Shown: in pieces, positions 32,886 to 40,268 of the stretch
Layout: every line of letters starts with the position of its first letter
Numbering within the stretch: the stretch's first letter is position 1
Origin: JAICLK01 sp035478715
Lineage (GTDB): Bacteria; Patescibacteriota; Saccharimonadia; Saccharimonadales; UBA4665
Length of the DNA stretch: 41,781 nt
NCBI GenBank assembly: GCA_035478715.1
Contig: DATIJK010000001.1
Coordinates: 1 to 41,781 of the forward strand
Direction of reading: 5' to 3'
Position numbers and translations under genes: made by a program
The notes under the pieces: generated by a model
What the model saw: the letters and a program-made list of their open reading frames with translations, nothing else
Database searches by the model: none
Told to the model about the DNA's origin: nothing

Positions 32886-33560
32886 TGCTAGCGCATACTT
32901 CACGAACATGACGTATGCGCTTCTATATTCAGTAGAGGTATCAAAACGATGCCAAACTGGGCCGGATTTATCATGTGATGCGCGTACAGGGATTTCTTCG
33001 AGGAACACCAAGGTGTCCCCTTCGGCTAACTCTGTTGAGTAAACCGTAGGATTTACTAATTCTGGATCTACAAGACCTGAAGCAAATAAATCGTCGGCTT
33101 TATAATCAACCGCCCATATATTCGGGTCGCCCTTGTGTCTTTCTTCATGAACAGATAAAGGAACTGTCCCATGGTTTGCCAAAAATACTTTTCCGCTTCC
33201 GTTTATTGTGCGATGCACCCGGATTTCTGATACGAAATCATCTGCAACCCAACAGTCTTGATGTAAATCCCCTAGCCCAGGTTTGAATATTTCGGGTATG
33301 TCCAATCCACCACCGTCAGAAATACTGGCTCGGCCTGCAATATCAGTATGCCCATTAAGCGTTGCTACGATCGCATCGGCTATTTCTTTATGGGAACTCG
33401 CAGTGGATTCTATTATCCCCGAGGCACGAATCACAAAGCCCGGTAACCCAGCTTCGAACACTTCGCGTAATTTTTCTTCAAGTTGCAATAAGGTTGAAAC
33501 TTCAGGAATATCAAGTTCTTGGATGGGTACTTCTACCACTGAAACATTATGATCAACCAT
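32880..33560 (-). CDS. Hypothetical protein in a tRNA-Asp micro-island, possible double-stranded beta-helix oxygenase
   Basis: A 226-aa protein with no sure family. LHQDCWVAD followed about 95 residues later by GDTLVFLEEIPVRASH, PVWHRFD and a final Arg strand (YRSAYVMF) recalls the HxD...H...R layout of 2-oxoglutarate/Fe(II) oxygenases; this is tentative. It is the only gene between tRNA-Asp and the partial tRNA copy, and its last Ala codon and TAA lie in the edge of that copy. The ATG is 27 nt from the tRNA 3' end, so it may be transcribed with the tRNA. Confidence 0.7.
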   Translation of the reverse strand: MVDHNVSVVEVPIQELDIPEVSTLLQLEEKLREVFEAGLPGFVIRASGIIESTASSHKEIADAIVATLNGHTDIAGRASISDGGGLDIPEIFKPGLGDLHQDCWVADDFVSEIRVHRTINGSGKVFLANHGTVPLSVHEERHKGDPNIWAVDYKADDLFASGLVDPELVNPTVYSTELAEGDTLVFLEEIPVRASHDKSGPVWHRFDTSTEYRSAYVMFVKYALAA

Positions 33561-33586
33561 TCTAAAGCCTAGCGAATAAAATCGAT

Positions 33587-33663
33587 TGGCGGGCTCGACC
33601 GGATTTGAACCGGCGATCTCCTCCGTGACAGGGAGGCGTGTTAGGCCACTACACTACGAGCCC
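33587..33663 (-). tRNA. tRNA-Asp (GTC)
   Basis: Acceptor GGGCTCG/CGAGCCC, G73 and encoded CCA, anticodon stem CCTCC/GGAGG with loop CTGTCAC and anticodon GTC. G73 is the aspartate identity base. The leader upstream (33664-33760) contains an ATAGCCG/CGGCTAT inverted repeat and several CATAGC repeats. Confidence 0.97.
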
Positions 33664-33801
33664 ATGGCCATAGCTCACAGTCCATAGCCGGTAGCTTGGA
33701 GCCGATTGCGACGGCTATCAGCTAAGGACTACCTGCCATAAGCTAATGTAACAGGGGTAATCATAGCAAGTTGCCGAAATAAAAGCAACTGATATCGCCA
33801 A

Positions 33802-34944
33802 CTATGTATGAATCAGGTAGAGCGGCTGTTCTTTATCTTGCAGCGGTTTGACGTATGTATCGATAGGCTTGAAATTGAATACAATGTGGGCGGCATGGAT
33901 TTTGCCGTTGTCTTTGGAGATAACTTTGACAATTTCCAGAGAATAACCGGTGTTGATGATTGCAGACACCTGCCCTGGCTGTAGTTTGACTAATTCATTG
34001 AGTACCTGCGGCGGCAGATCCTGGTTTGTCGAGTCAATTACATTTGCATACGCGCCGCCATTATTTTTAGTCGTGGTATCGTCGGAATATTTCTTGGCCA
34101 CATCTTCGAATTTCGCCCCTTGCTGCAGCATCGTTTGCGCGTTTTCGGCCCGGTTGTGCGTGTCCGTATCAAGTGCCGAGACGACTTTCTGAGCCAACAG
34201 CTGCGACTTCAGTTCGCGCTTGAAGTCATCGACTGACCACCCCCAGAATTGCCGTAAAACATCGGCGAACACCTGGTCGCTCGAGCCAAGCCTATTCTGC
34301 TGGCGCACCATCTGGACGGCGTCGTTGACATCCTGGCTACTGACGCTGACATGATATTTGCTGGCTAACTGTTTAACATACGCATCATCGATAACCTGCT
34401 GCAGCGCCTGCTTTTTAAATGCGTCGAGCTGCTGCTTGCCCTTCGGATCGTTAAAGTTTATCTGTTGCTGTGTCTGATAGTAATGCGTGTAGTGGCGCAG
34501 TTCAAACAGATAGTTCTCGTAACTGACAATGCTCGGGCCGGCTTTGGCTACCGGGAACGGTATCGCAAGCGTTAGATAATACGCGAACGTGGATGATGAT
34601 TGGAATTTATACAATGCCAACCCCGTGTAAGTGAAAAACGCGATGATCGCTCCAGCGAAAATCCACGACGAAATCACGATGATGCGGTGCTTGTTGTGCT
34701 CGAGTGGATAGATATATTTGCGTGCGCCCCGCAGTAGTTGCTCGCGGTGTTCGGCGACTGTTTCGTTCGTGATATGCGGCAGATTTTCGATAGCTTCGTT
34801 CAATCTGTCTTCGGGTTTGGCTTTGCGCAGCCGCACCGAACGGGTCAGCCGGCTAACTTTAGCATTCTGGAGTGAAGGTTTCTTACTGAAAACTTTTTTA
34901 AGCCTGCTCGGGCTCTTCTTCTGTTTGCGTATCTTCTTCGTCAT
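33802..34944 (-). CDS. SurA/PpiC-like membrane-anchored peptidyl-prolyl isomerase
   Basis: A 380-aa protein with a basic cytoplasmic N-terminus (about 80 residues, many Lys/Arg), one membrane helix (RIIVISSWIFAGAIIAFFTY) and an extracytoplasmic part. That part has a SurA_N-like helical region (YENYLFELRHYTHYYQTQQQ ... ALQQVIDDAYVKQLASKY) and a parvulin-type region (MLQQGAKFEDVAKKYSDDTT, NNGGAYANV, LQPGQVSAIINTGYSLEIVKV). The HIL-type first strand is missing before it; instead HAAHIVFNFKP occurs at the C-terminus. Likely a folding factor for exported proteins. The ATG at 34944 has GGGGA 8 nt upstream; it overlaps the upstream gene by 47 nt. Confidence 0.82.
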   Translation of the reverse strand: MTKKIRKQKKSPSRLKKVFSKKPSLQNAKVSRLTRSVRLRKAKPEDRLNEAIENLPHITNETVAEHREQLLRGARKYIYPLEHNKHRIIVISSWIFAGAIIAFFTYTGLALYKFQSSSTFAYYLTLAIPFPVAKAGPSIVSYENYLFELRHYTHYYQTQQQINFNDPKGKQQLDAFKKQALQQVIDDAYVKQLASKYHVSVSSQDVNDAVQMVRQQNRLGSSDQVFADVLRQFWGWSVDDFKRELKSQLLAQKVVSALDTDTHNRAENAQTMLQQGAKFEDVAKKYSDDTTTKNNGGAYANVIDSTNQDLPPQVLNELVKLQPGQVSAIINTGYSLEIVKVISKDNGKIHAAHIVFNFKPIDTYVKPLQDKEQPLYLIHT

Positions 34945-35527
34945 ATGTGTCGTCCCCGGAATCTCCTTGCGCATAAGTCGTAGCTGTTATACCCTGCTCG
35001 CGCAGGATCTCCAGGATTTTTTTCTGAATTTTGGCAGGGTGATGAATATCGTGTATCACCAAATCGCCCACCATTGTTTGCATCATAATTGTACCAAATC
35101 CCAGCAAAGTTTGCTCTAAACCCGCGACTTCATAGTTTACCATCTGTATCTGCCGCAACCCCATATCAACGACGCTGTGATGGAAGAATCCTTTCTGAGT
35201 AACCTGTATCAGCCGTTGGTTCGTTATGACGAATACGCTAAAATGCCAGGTAATCCACCAGGGCATGAAAATCAGGCCGGCGAGTACGAAACTTAGCCCC
35301 ATACTGGTAAAGAAGAATGGGATAGAGGGCGGATTGTTCGGGTTAGCAAACGTAAGACCGAGTGTGTACAGTGGTCCGGCCAATACGGCAACGGATGAGA
35401 AAATCAAGCCTTTCCGCATGACGATCGGGTGCTTACGGAACACGTACAACACTTCTTCGTCTTCGAACTGATCCGGAAAGTATTTGTCCGGTAACCCGGA
35501 TTTGGCTTTTTCTGTTTTTTCAGCCAT
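34898..35527 (-). CDS. Bacterial PH domain (YdbS-like) membrane protein
   Basis: A 209-aa protein: a charged N-terminus, two membrane helices (about 40-62 and 70-92), then a bPH2 domain with FVITNQRLIQVTQKGFFHHSVVDMGLRQIQMV and a QTMVGDLVIHDIHHP strand set, ending in an acidic tail (DEEDTQTEEEPEQA). Role unknown in this group; such proteins are envelope-associated. TAAAAT ends 7 nt before the ATG, so the mRNA is leaderless. Its acidic tail codons overlap the start of the PPIase gene, implying coupled expression. Confidence 0.85.
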   Translation of the reverse strand: MAEKTEKAKSGLPDKYFPDQFEDEEVLYVFRKHPIVMRKGLIFSSVAVLAGPLYTLGLTFANPNNPPSIPFFFTSMGLSFVLAGLIFMPWWITWHFSVFVITNQRLIQVTQKGFFHHSVVDMGLRQIQMVNYEVAGLEQTLLGFGTIMMQTMVGDLVIHDIHHPAKIQKKILEILREQGITATTYAQGDSGDDTYDEEDTQTEEEPEQA

Positions 35528-35540
35528 AAGCTCAATTTTA

Positions 35541-36125
35541 TCAGATTATGATACCGAGCGCGTCAAGGTCTCGGCGGAGCTGCTTTGTATCGGTGAAAAC
35601 TATCCCGGTAATACCCAGTTTTTCAGCAGCTTCGACATTTTTATCATTATCGTCAATGAAAATCGCTTCTTTTGGGCCGACCTTCATTTTCGTCAATATA
35701 TGCTCGAAAATTTCAGGGCTTGGTTTTATCATTCCTACTTCACTTGAAATAACAATATGATGAAAATACGGCTCAAGCTCATGTTCACGCAACAATCTGC
35801 GCAGGAACGTACTTGAAGCGTTCGAAAGCAGTCCGATTTGATAATTCTCGCCCAATTTTCCCATTAACGGCAAGATTTCTTGATTCAAAATACGATATGA
35901 ATCAAGTTCAATCATTAGCTGTTCTCTTGAGATTCCTGCTATCTCGGCAATCCTATTTTCAAATTCGAATTCGGTGATTTTGCCACTATCCATCGCAACA
36001 CTTGCTTGTTCCATTGCACCTTCGCGAGGAATTTCCCTGCTGGCCAGCCACCGCTTGAATCCGTCTGCGTGAATTACATCGAAAAAATCGAATAGTATGG
36101 CTTTGTATTCTGCATTTTTATTCAT
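35541..36125 (-). CDS. HAD-superfamily hydrolase (subfamily IA), YihX-like
   Basis: A 194-aa HAD phosphatase: motif I AILFDFFDVI (the +2 residue is Phe, as in the FDFFGV group, rather than Asp), LLSNASSTF as motif II, GMIKPSPEIF with the motif III Lys, and AIFIDDNDKNV as motif IV. Probably acts on a small phosphorylated metabolite. The ATG overlaps the preceding HAD gene stop by 4 nt, so the two phosphatases are made together. Confidence 0.88.
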   Translation of the reverse strand: MNKNAEYKAILFDFFDVIHADGFKRWLASREIPREGAMEQASVAMDSGKITEFEFENRIAEIAGISREQLMIELDSYRILNQEILPLMGKLGENYQIGLLSNASSTFLRRLLREHELEPYFHHIVISSEVGMIKPSPEIFEHILTKMKVGPKEAIFIDDNDKNVEAAEKLGITGIVFTDTKQLRRDLDALGIII

Positions 36126-36790
36126 TTTTCACTCCACAAGCTTATGACGTCTCTCCAAGTGACGTCCTCTAGTGACGGCTTCACCATATCGGCCAGTTCA
36201 TGAAATTCGGGTTTTTCGATGTTCACTGCTTCGGGCACGGTAATGCACTTCATTCCGGCTGCTTTTGCCGCTGTAATACCGCTCAATGCATCTTCAAAAA
36301 CCACACAGTCTGCCGGATCGGATTCGAGTAATTTCGCTGTATTTAAGAACAAATCAGGATGAGGCTTGCCCTGCTTCTCTGCTTTTGCTGATCGTGAAAA
36401 CTGAATAAACGGGGCGAATTCTAACGTTTCGACGACCGCATCGATGATATCTTGAGCCGAAGATGAAGCTAATGCTACCGGAATTTTATTATCCTGAAAC
36501 ATCTTTAATAACTTGTATGCGCCAGGCAAGGCTTTACCATGCTTCCTGATATTCGCTTTGACCTGCTCGACGACGGCTTTTTCCAGCTTTTCGGGCGGCA
36601 CATGTGCCACGCCATGGTTTTCGCGCCAATGATTCACCACTTCGTCGGTTCGGCGCCCTGCCATCGCGCGGACATCGTCTTCGGTTATCTTACCCCCATT
36701 CGAAGCGACCGCTTTGACGTGCGCCTGCCGCCAGAACGGTTCGCTATCTATTAATAAGCCGTCGATGTCGAAAATCCCAGCTCTTAACAC
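36122..36790 (-). CDS. HAD-superfamily phosphatase, beta-phosphoglucomutase/2-deoxyglucose-6-phosphatase-like
   Basis: A 222-aa HAD-IA enzyme: AGIFDIDGLLIDSEPFW (nucleophile and +2 Asp), the helical cap with AGRRTDEVVNHW, VALASSSAQDI as motif II, EKQGKPHPDLF as motif III and VVFEDALSGITAAKAAGM as motif IV. Resembles YniC/HxpB or beta-PGM. The start is GTG, 7 nt after TATAGG, so it is probably leaderless. First gene of a two-phosphatase unit. Confidence 0.9.
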   Translation of the reverse strand: MLRAGIFDIDGLLIDSEPFWRQAHVKAVASNGGKITEDDVRAMAGRRTDEVVNHWRENHGVAHVPPEKLEKAVVEQVKANIRKHGKALPGAYKLLKMFQDNKIPVALASSSAQDIIDAVVETLEFAPFIQFSRSAKAEKQGKPHPDLFLNTAKLLESDPADCVVFEDALSGITAAKAAGMKCITVPEAVNIEKPEFHELADMVKPSLEDVTWRDVISLWSEK

Positions 36791-36820
36791 TTTAAATCCT
36801 ATACATATGAGACATTTATG

Positions 36821-37063
36821 CTATGGCCCAATCTGCAAATTTTTTAGGGAAAAGTACAAAACACTTACAATTATTAGCGGAATAATACTCAATATTAGTC
36901 CGAGAATTCCTAGCCGCTTATCCCGATTCTTTTTAATCGTAATCGAACTAAAAATTATACCTGGCGGAGCTAAGAATAACGGCGGTACGATCATGAATGT
37001 TAATAATAATGCCGCAAGACCGAATAGAACTCCGGATAATTCGATAATTTTGTATTTTTGCAT
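36821..37063 (-). CDS. Small membrane protein, DUF4190-like
   Basis: An 80-aa protein with two hydrophobic hairpins (ELSGVLFGLAALLLTFMIVP, FLAPPGIIFSSITI and GILGLILSIIPLIIVSVLYF), the GxxxAxxxG-rich style of DUF4190 proteins. Function unknown. The ATG at 37063 follows TATAAT (37078-37073) by 9 nt; a longer frame upstream would start before the promoter. Confidence 0.7.
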   Translation of the reverse strand: MQKYKIIELSGVLFGLAALLLTFMIVPPLFLAPPGIIFSSITIKKNRDKRLGILGLILSIIPLIIVSVLYFSLKNLQIGP

Positions 37064-37104
37064 AACAGACCCATTATACGCGCATCTTGGTTTCCCCACC
37101 GCGA

Positions 37105-37191
37105 TTATAGCTTCACGCCATGAAAACTATTTCCCATTGGAGCGTTTTCTTGGGTTCTGCATATAATCCTTGCTAATCGCAAGAATTATCG
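37105..37191 (-). repeat. Two-hairpin repeat, copy A (3' of tRNA-Arg)
   Basis: 87 nt, ungapped alignment with copy B. Conserved blocks are TTATAGCTTCACGCC, GGGTTCTGCATATAAT, CTAATCG and AATTATCG. It forms stem 1 (CCATGAAAAC with GTTTTCTTGG, 9 of 10 pairs) and stem 2 (ATAAT.CTTGC with GCAAG.ATTAT). It starts 8 nt from the tRNA-Arg 3' end on the minus strand. Confidence 0.75.
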
Positions 37192-37198
37192 AACGCGC

Positions 37199-37273
37199 TG
37201 GTGCCCCCGAGAGGATTCGAACCTCTAGCTTCTCCTTAGGACGGAGTTGTTTTATCCATTGAACTACAGGGGC
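37199..37273 (-). tRNA. tRNA-Arg (CCT)
   Basis: Acceptor GCCCCTG/CGGGGGC, A73 and encoded CCA, anticodon region ACTCC-GTCCTAA-GGAGA with anticodon CCT. The 27-43 pair is an A-A mismatch. It is bracketed by the two copies of the 87-nt repeat. Confidence 0.94.
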
Positions 37274-37438
37274 AAAATGAGACAAACCTACGGTTTTTCT
37301 GCCAATAATATTCTACAGTTTATTTGCTAATATCACTCCTTTTGGTACTGGGGTTTCGCACGGTCGTGCAGTGTGGTCGAAAAGTGAGTACCGAAGCGCA
37401 GCGTACTTTGTAGGTACGTGAGCATCGGAACGGGGCTT

Positions 37439-37525
37439 TTATAGCTTCACGCCGGGCTCGCTATTTTTAAAATGAATGCGCGCTCGGGTTCTGCATATAA
37501 TTGCACTAATCGTTGGCAATTATCG
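37439..37525 (-). repeat. Two-hairpin repeat, copy B (3' of ndk)
   Basis: Same 87-nt layout as copy A. Stem 1 has different bases but is kept (CCGGGCTCGC with GCGCGCTCGG, 9 of 10 pairs including one G-T). Stem 2 is ATAATTGC with GCAATTAT. It begins 30 nt after the ndk stop codon on the minus strand. The spacer 37300-37438 between copy B and tRNA-Arg has no ORF but contains small inverted repeats (GCAC-ggtc-GTGC; CGTAC-tttgtag-GTACG). Confidence 0.75.
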
Positions 37526-37554
37526 GCCGCAATGTGCCGTCGTGCGGAAGCCCT

Positions 37555-38019
37555 TTATTTTCTTTCGGATTCTTCGTAAAGGTGCAAGTATTCTGACTTG
37601 TCGTAATCGAACAGTTCATCGTTATTGAAGAATCTAGCGACCTCGGTTTTGCCGCTGGCTTTGCTGTCTGATGCATGTACCAGGTTGCGGCCGATGCCGA
37701 TTGAATAGTCTCCGCGAATAGTTCCAGCTGCGGCTTCCCTTGGATTCGTTGCACCAACGATTACACGGACAGCGTTAACGCATTCAAAGCCTTCCCAAGC
37801 CATAAGAACGACCGGAGAGCTCTTCATATGGCCTTCAAGGCCCGGATAAAATGGCTTATCAACATGTTCGGCATAATGACCACGCAGCATTGTTTCATCC
37901 AGATGCGCCATTTTGATGCCAATGAGCTTTAAGCCCTTGTTTTCTAGACGCCTGACAATTTCGCCGACGAGACCGCGTTGTACAGCGTCTGGTTTCGCAA
38001 TAATTAACGTTCTTTCCAT
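37555..38019 (-). CDS. ndk: Nucleoside diphosphate kinase
   Basis: Transfers gamma-phosphate among nucleoside di- and triphosphates via a phosphohistidine. The 154 aa start MERTLIIAKPDAVQRGLVGEI, contain KPFYPGLEGHMKSSPVVLMAWEG-type core and the active-site NLVHASDS (His). The family's usual length is about 135-150 aa; here a DELFDYDKSEYLHLYEESERK tail ends it. AGAGG lies 7 nt before the ATG; an adjacent TTG is also possible. Divergent from xer. Confidence 0.96.
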   Translation of the reverse strand: MERTLIIAKPDAVQRGLVGEIVRRLENKGLKLIGIKMAHLDETMLRGHYAEHVDKPFYPGLEGHMKSSPVVLMAWEGFECVNAVRVIVGATNPREAAAGTIRGDYSIGIGRNLVHASDSKASGKTEVARFFNNDELFDYDKSEYLHLYEESERK

Positions 38020-38115
38020 CAATATACCTCTTTTAATTTGCCTTCATTCTAACAGATGCAGGCTCTCTTCGCCAGATTCAGGTGGTATTTGGATAGCTTT
38101 GTTACAATTAAGGTT

Positions 38116-39036
38116 ATGCAATTCGCTAAAGCCAAAACTGACTTTCTGGAATATCTGGAAATCGAGCAGAACCGCTCGCAGAAAACCATTGCCAATTACG
38201 ACCACTATCTTACCCGGCTGGTTGATTTTGCCGGCGACATAGCAGTGTCCGAAATTGACCCGGAATTGATACGCAAGTGGCGGTTGTGGCTGGCCCGGCT
38301 TGGCACAAATACCAGCGACGAACTGCAGAAAGTCACGCAGAACTATCACTTGATCGCACTGCGAGCATTTTTACGGTACTGTGCAAAAACGGGAGTACCG
38401 GCGCTCGCCCCCGACAAAATTGAGCTGGCTCGCACAACGCGCAAACAGGTTACCTGGCTCAACGAAGAAGAATTGGAGCGGCTATTCAAACAGCCTAAGA
38501 TCGATACCCTGCCCGGCCTGCGCGACCGTGCAATATTGGAATTGCTTTTCAGCTCTGGACTTCGCGTCAGCGAACTCGTTGGTTTGGACAAAGACAATGT
38601 AAATCTGAAGCGCCGCGAATTCATGGTCCGCGGCAAAGGTCAGAAAGACCGGCCGATATTTATCAGTCCAGATGCGGCAAATTGGCTTGAGCAATATCTC
38701 ATCAAAAGAGATGACAACACAAAACCGCTGTTCGTCCGTTACAGCGGCAGCAAAAAAATCGACTTAAGCGGTAATTTCCATCGCTTGACCGCCCGAAGCG
38801 TCCAGCGAATGGTCAGCCGTTATGCTTTGCTCGCCGGAATTACCAAACATGTCAGCCCGCACACGCTACGGCATTCGTTCGCGACAGATCTATTGATGAA
38901 TGGCGCCGATCTGCGTTCCGTCCAGGCGATGCTCGGCCACAGCAACATTTCTACGACCCAAATATACACGCACGTAACCGATCCACACCTAAAACAGATC
39001 CACGAAAAATTCCACCATAAGACAGAATCAGAATAA
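38116..39036 (+). CDS. Tyrosine recombinase XerC/XerD-like
   Basis: A 306-aa site-specific recombinase. The N-terminal SAM-like domain (FLEYLEIEQNRSQKTIANY) binds DNA. The catalytic domain has R150 (SGLRVSEL), K176 region (GKGQKDRP), H249 and R252 (HTLRHSFATDLL), H275 (LGHSNISTTQ) and the nucleophile Y284. Size and sequence fit the chromosome-dimer Xer type, not a phage integrase. The start at 38116 follows an extended -10 TGTTACAAT by 7 nt, giving a leaderless mRNA; a longer frame from 38056 would begin upstream of the promoter. Convergent with the pilin operon. Confidence 0.93.
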   Translation: MQFAKAKTDFLEYLEIEQNRSQKTIANYDHYLTRLVDFAGDIAVSEIDPELIRKWRLWLARLGTNTSDELQKVTQNYHLIALRAFLRYCAKTGVPALAPDKIELARTTRKQVTWLNEEELERLFKQPKIDTLPGLRDRAILELLFSSGLRVSELVGLDKDNVNLKRREFMVRGKGQKDRPIFISPDAANWLEQYLIKRDDNTKPLFVRYSGSKKIDLSGNFHRLTARSVQRMVSRYALLAGITKHVSPHTLRHSFATDLLMNGADLRSVQAMLGHSNISTTQIYTHVTDPHLKQIHEKFHHKTESE

Positions 39037-39056
39037 TCCGTTTTCTAAATCAGATT

Positions 39057-40220
39057 TTACGGAGCGCCGACTGCAGGCAGCGCATTATCACACATCGCAT
39101 TATAGTTTTTGCTGGCTGGATTTGATTGCGGATTAATAACATCACCTGCATTCGCATAGTATGATGGGGTAACGTAGAATCGTTTACAGATGGAGTCGTT
39201 GCTCTGGATAGCATACCGCGGTATTACACCGGAAATGCTGCTGGTCGGCAGCCTGACCTGAATCCTGCGCAAGACACCATTCGCATTACCTGTCGCGTCT
39301 ACCAGTACTTGGCCGTTTGTCGCGATTGGTGATCCTCCGCTCAGGGCAGTGACCGTCACGTTGCTGTTTTTGTATAGCGAGTTGATTTTAAGCGTGTAAC
39401 TTGTCCCCGAAAGCCCAGTGATCGTCGCCGTGCATATATTGTAAGAACCCAGTGAGCATACAGCGTCTCTGACGTTCGCTTTGCCAATATTTGCGGGCGC
39501 ATACGCTAATGTACCTGTGCCGGCTACGCTAAGAGGCTGGAAAAACGCAGTCATTTGCGATGTCATTAATGAACCGGTTTGGCCACCCGTCAACGGGCCT
39601 GACGTCGGTACCAGATCCATCCTTAACACTCCATAACCACAGCTGTAATCGTTCGATGAGCCGGAGGCGGCATCAAACGTATCCAGCGTATCGGTACAAT
39701 CCGATACCGGGTTGCCCGAGGTGACCGCTGGGCTTGGTGCCCATTGGATCTTGATGGTATCGAATGGGGAGGTCGAATTGACCGGTACGACCCATGCATT
39801 ATCACCAACACCGTCTTGGGTCAGTGCGGATGGCGTCGGATCCACGAGCAGACAGGTATAACTGACATTATTGGTACTATCAAGTACTACTCCGCTGGTC
39901 CCTGGGGCTGGTATTGGGAAATTCGGTGTATAACCAGCACCATCGCTATTAGTATTGCAACTTGTCTTACCGGGAATTGGCTGACTGGCTGCAACTGCTG
40001 CATCTATTACTTTGCGGGCGTCGTTTACAGCACTTTCGGCAGCATAAAACGCCTGGGTGCTGAGTTGCTTATCCAATGTGTTCCCCTGTTCGCGCCGCGA
40101 AATTGTAGCGAATCCAAGCACTATCAGCGTCACGACGATCATCGTGACCATAGTGATCAGAATAGACGCCATCCCCCTGCTATCGCCAATAAGACCGGTT
40201 TTCTCCTGCTCGTCTAACAT
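39057..40220 (-). CDS. PilX-like type IV pilus minor pilin / assembly protein
   Basis: A 387-aa protein with a prepilin-like N-terminus: SRG|MASILITMVTMIVVTLIVLGF (cleavage after Gly16, no Glu at +5 as in PilX), then EQGNTLDKQLSTQAFYAAESAVNDAR, the PilX alpha1 helix. The rest is a large Ser/Thr/Gly-rich beta domain with six or more cysteines. It would form part of the minor-pilin complex at the pilus tip. Last gene of the operon, 48 nt after the PilW-like gene; AAAGG lies 9 nt before the ATG. Confidence 0.8.
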   Translation of the reverse strand: MLDEQEKTGLIGDSRGMASILITMVTMIVVTLIVLGFATISRREQGNTLDKQLSTQAFYAAESAVNDARKVIDAAVAASQPIPGKTSCNTNSDGAGYTPNFPIPAPGTSGVVLDSTNNVSYTCLLVDPTPSALTQDGVGDNAWVVPVNSTSPFDTIKIQWAPSPAVTSGNPVSDCTDTLDTFDAASGSSNDYSCGYGVLRMDLVPTSGPLTGGQTGSLMTSQMTAFFQPLSVAGTGTLAYAPANIGKANVRDAVCSLGSYNICTATITGLSGTSYTLKINSLYKNSNVTVTALSGGSPIATNGQVLVDATGNANGVLRRIQVRLPTSSISGVIPRYAIQSNDSICKRFYVTPSYYANAGDVINPQSNPASKNYNAMCDNALPAVGAP

Positions 40221-40268
40221 GCTTACGCCTTTACTTTATGATACATCATTTTTACGGCCATACCCACA

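Noticed and set aside
37325..37438. Independent small RNA between copy B and tRNA-Arg (an extended -10-like TGCTAATAT precedes it)
   Set aside because: Only weak small hairpins and no terminator on either strand; not enough to call a gene.
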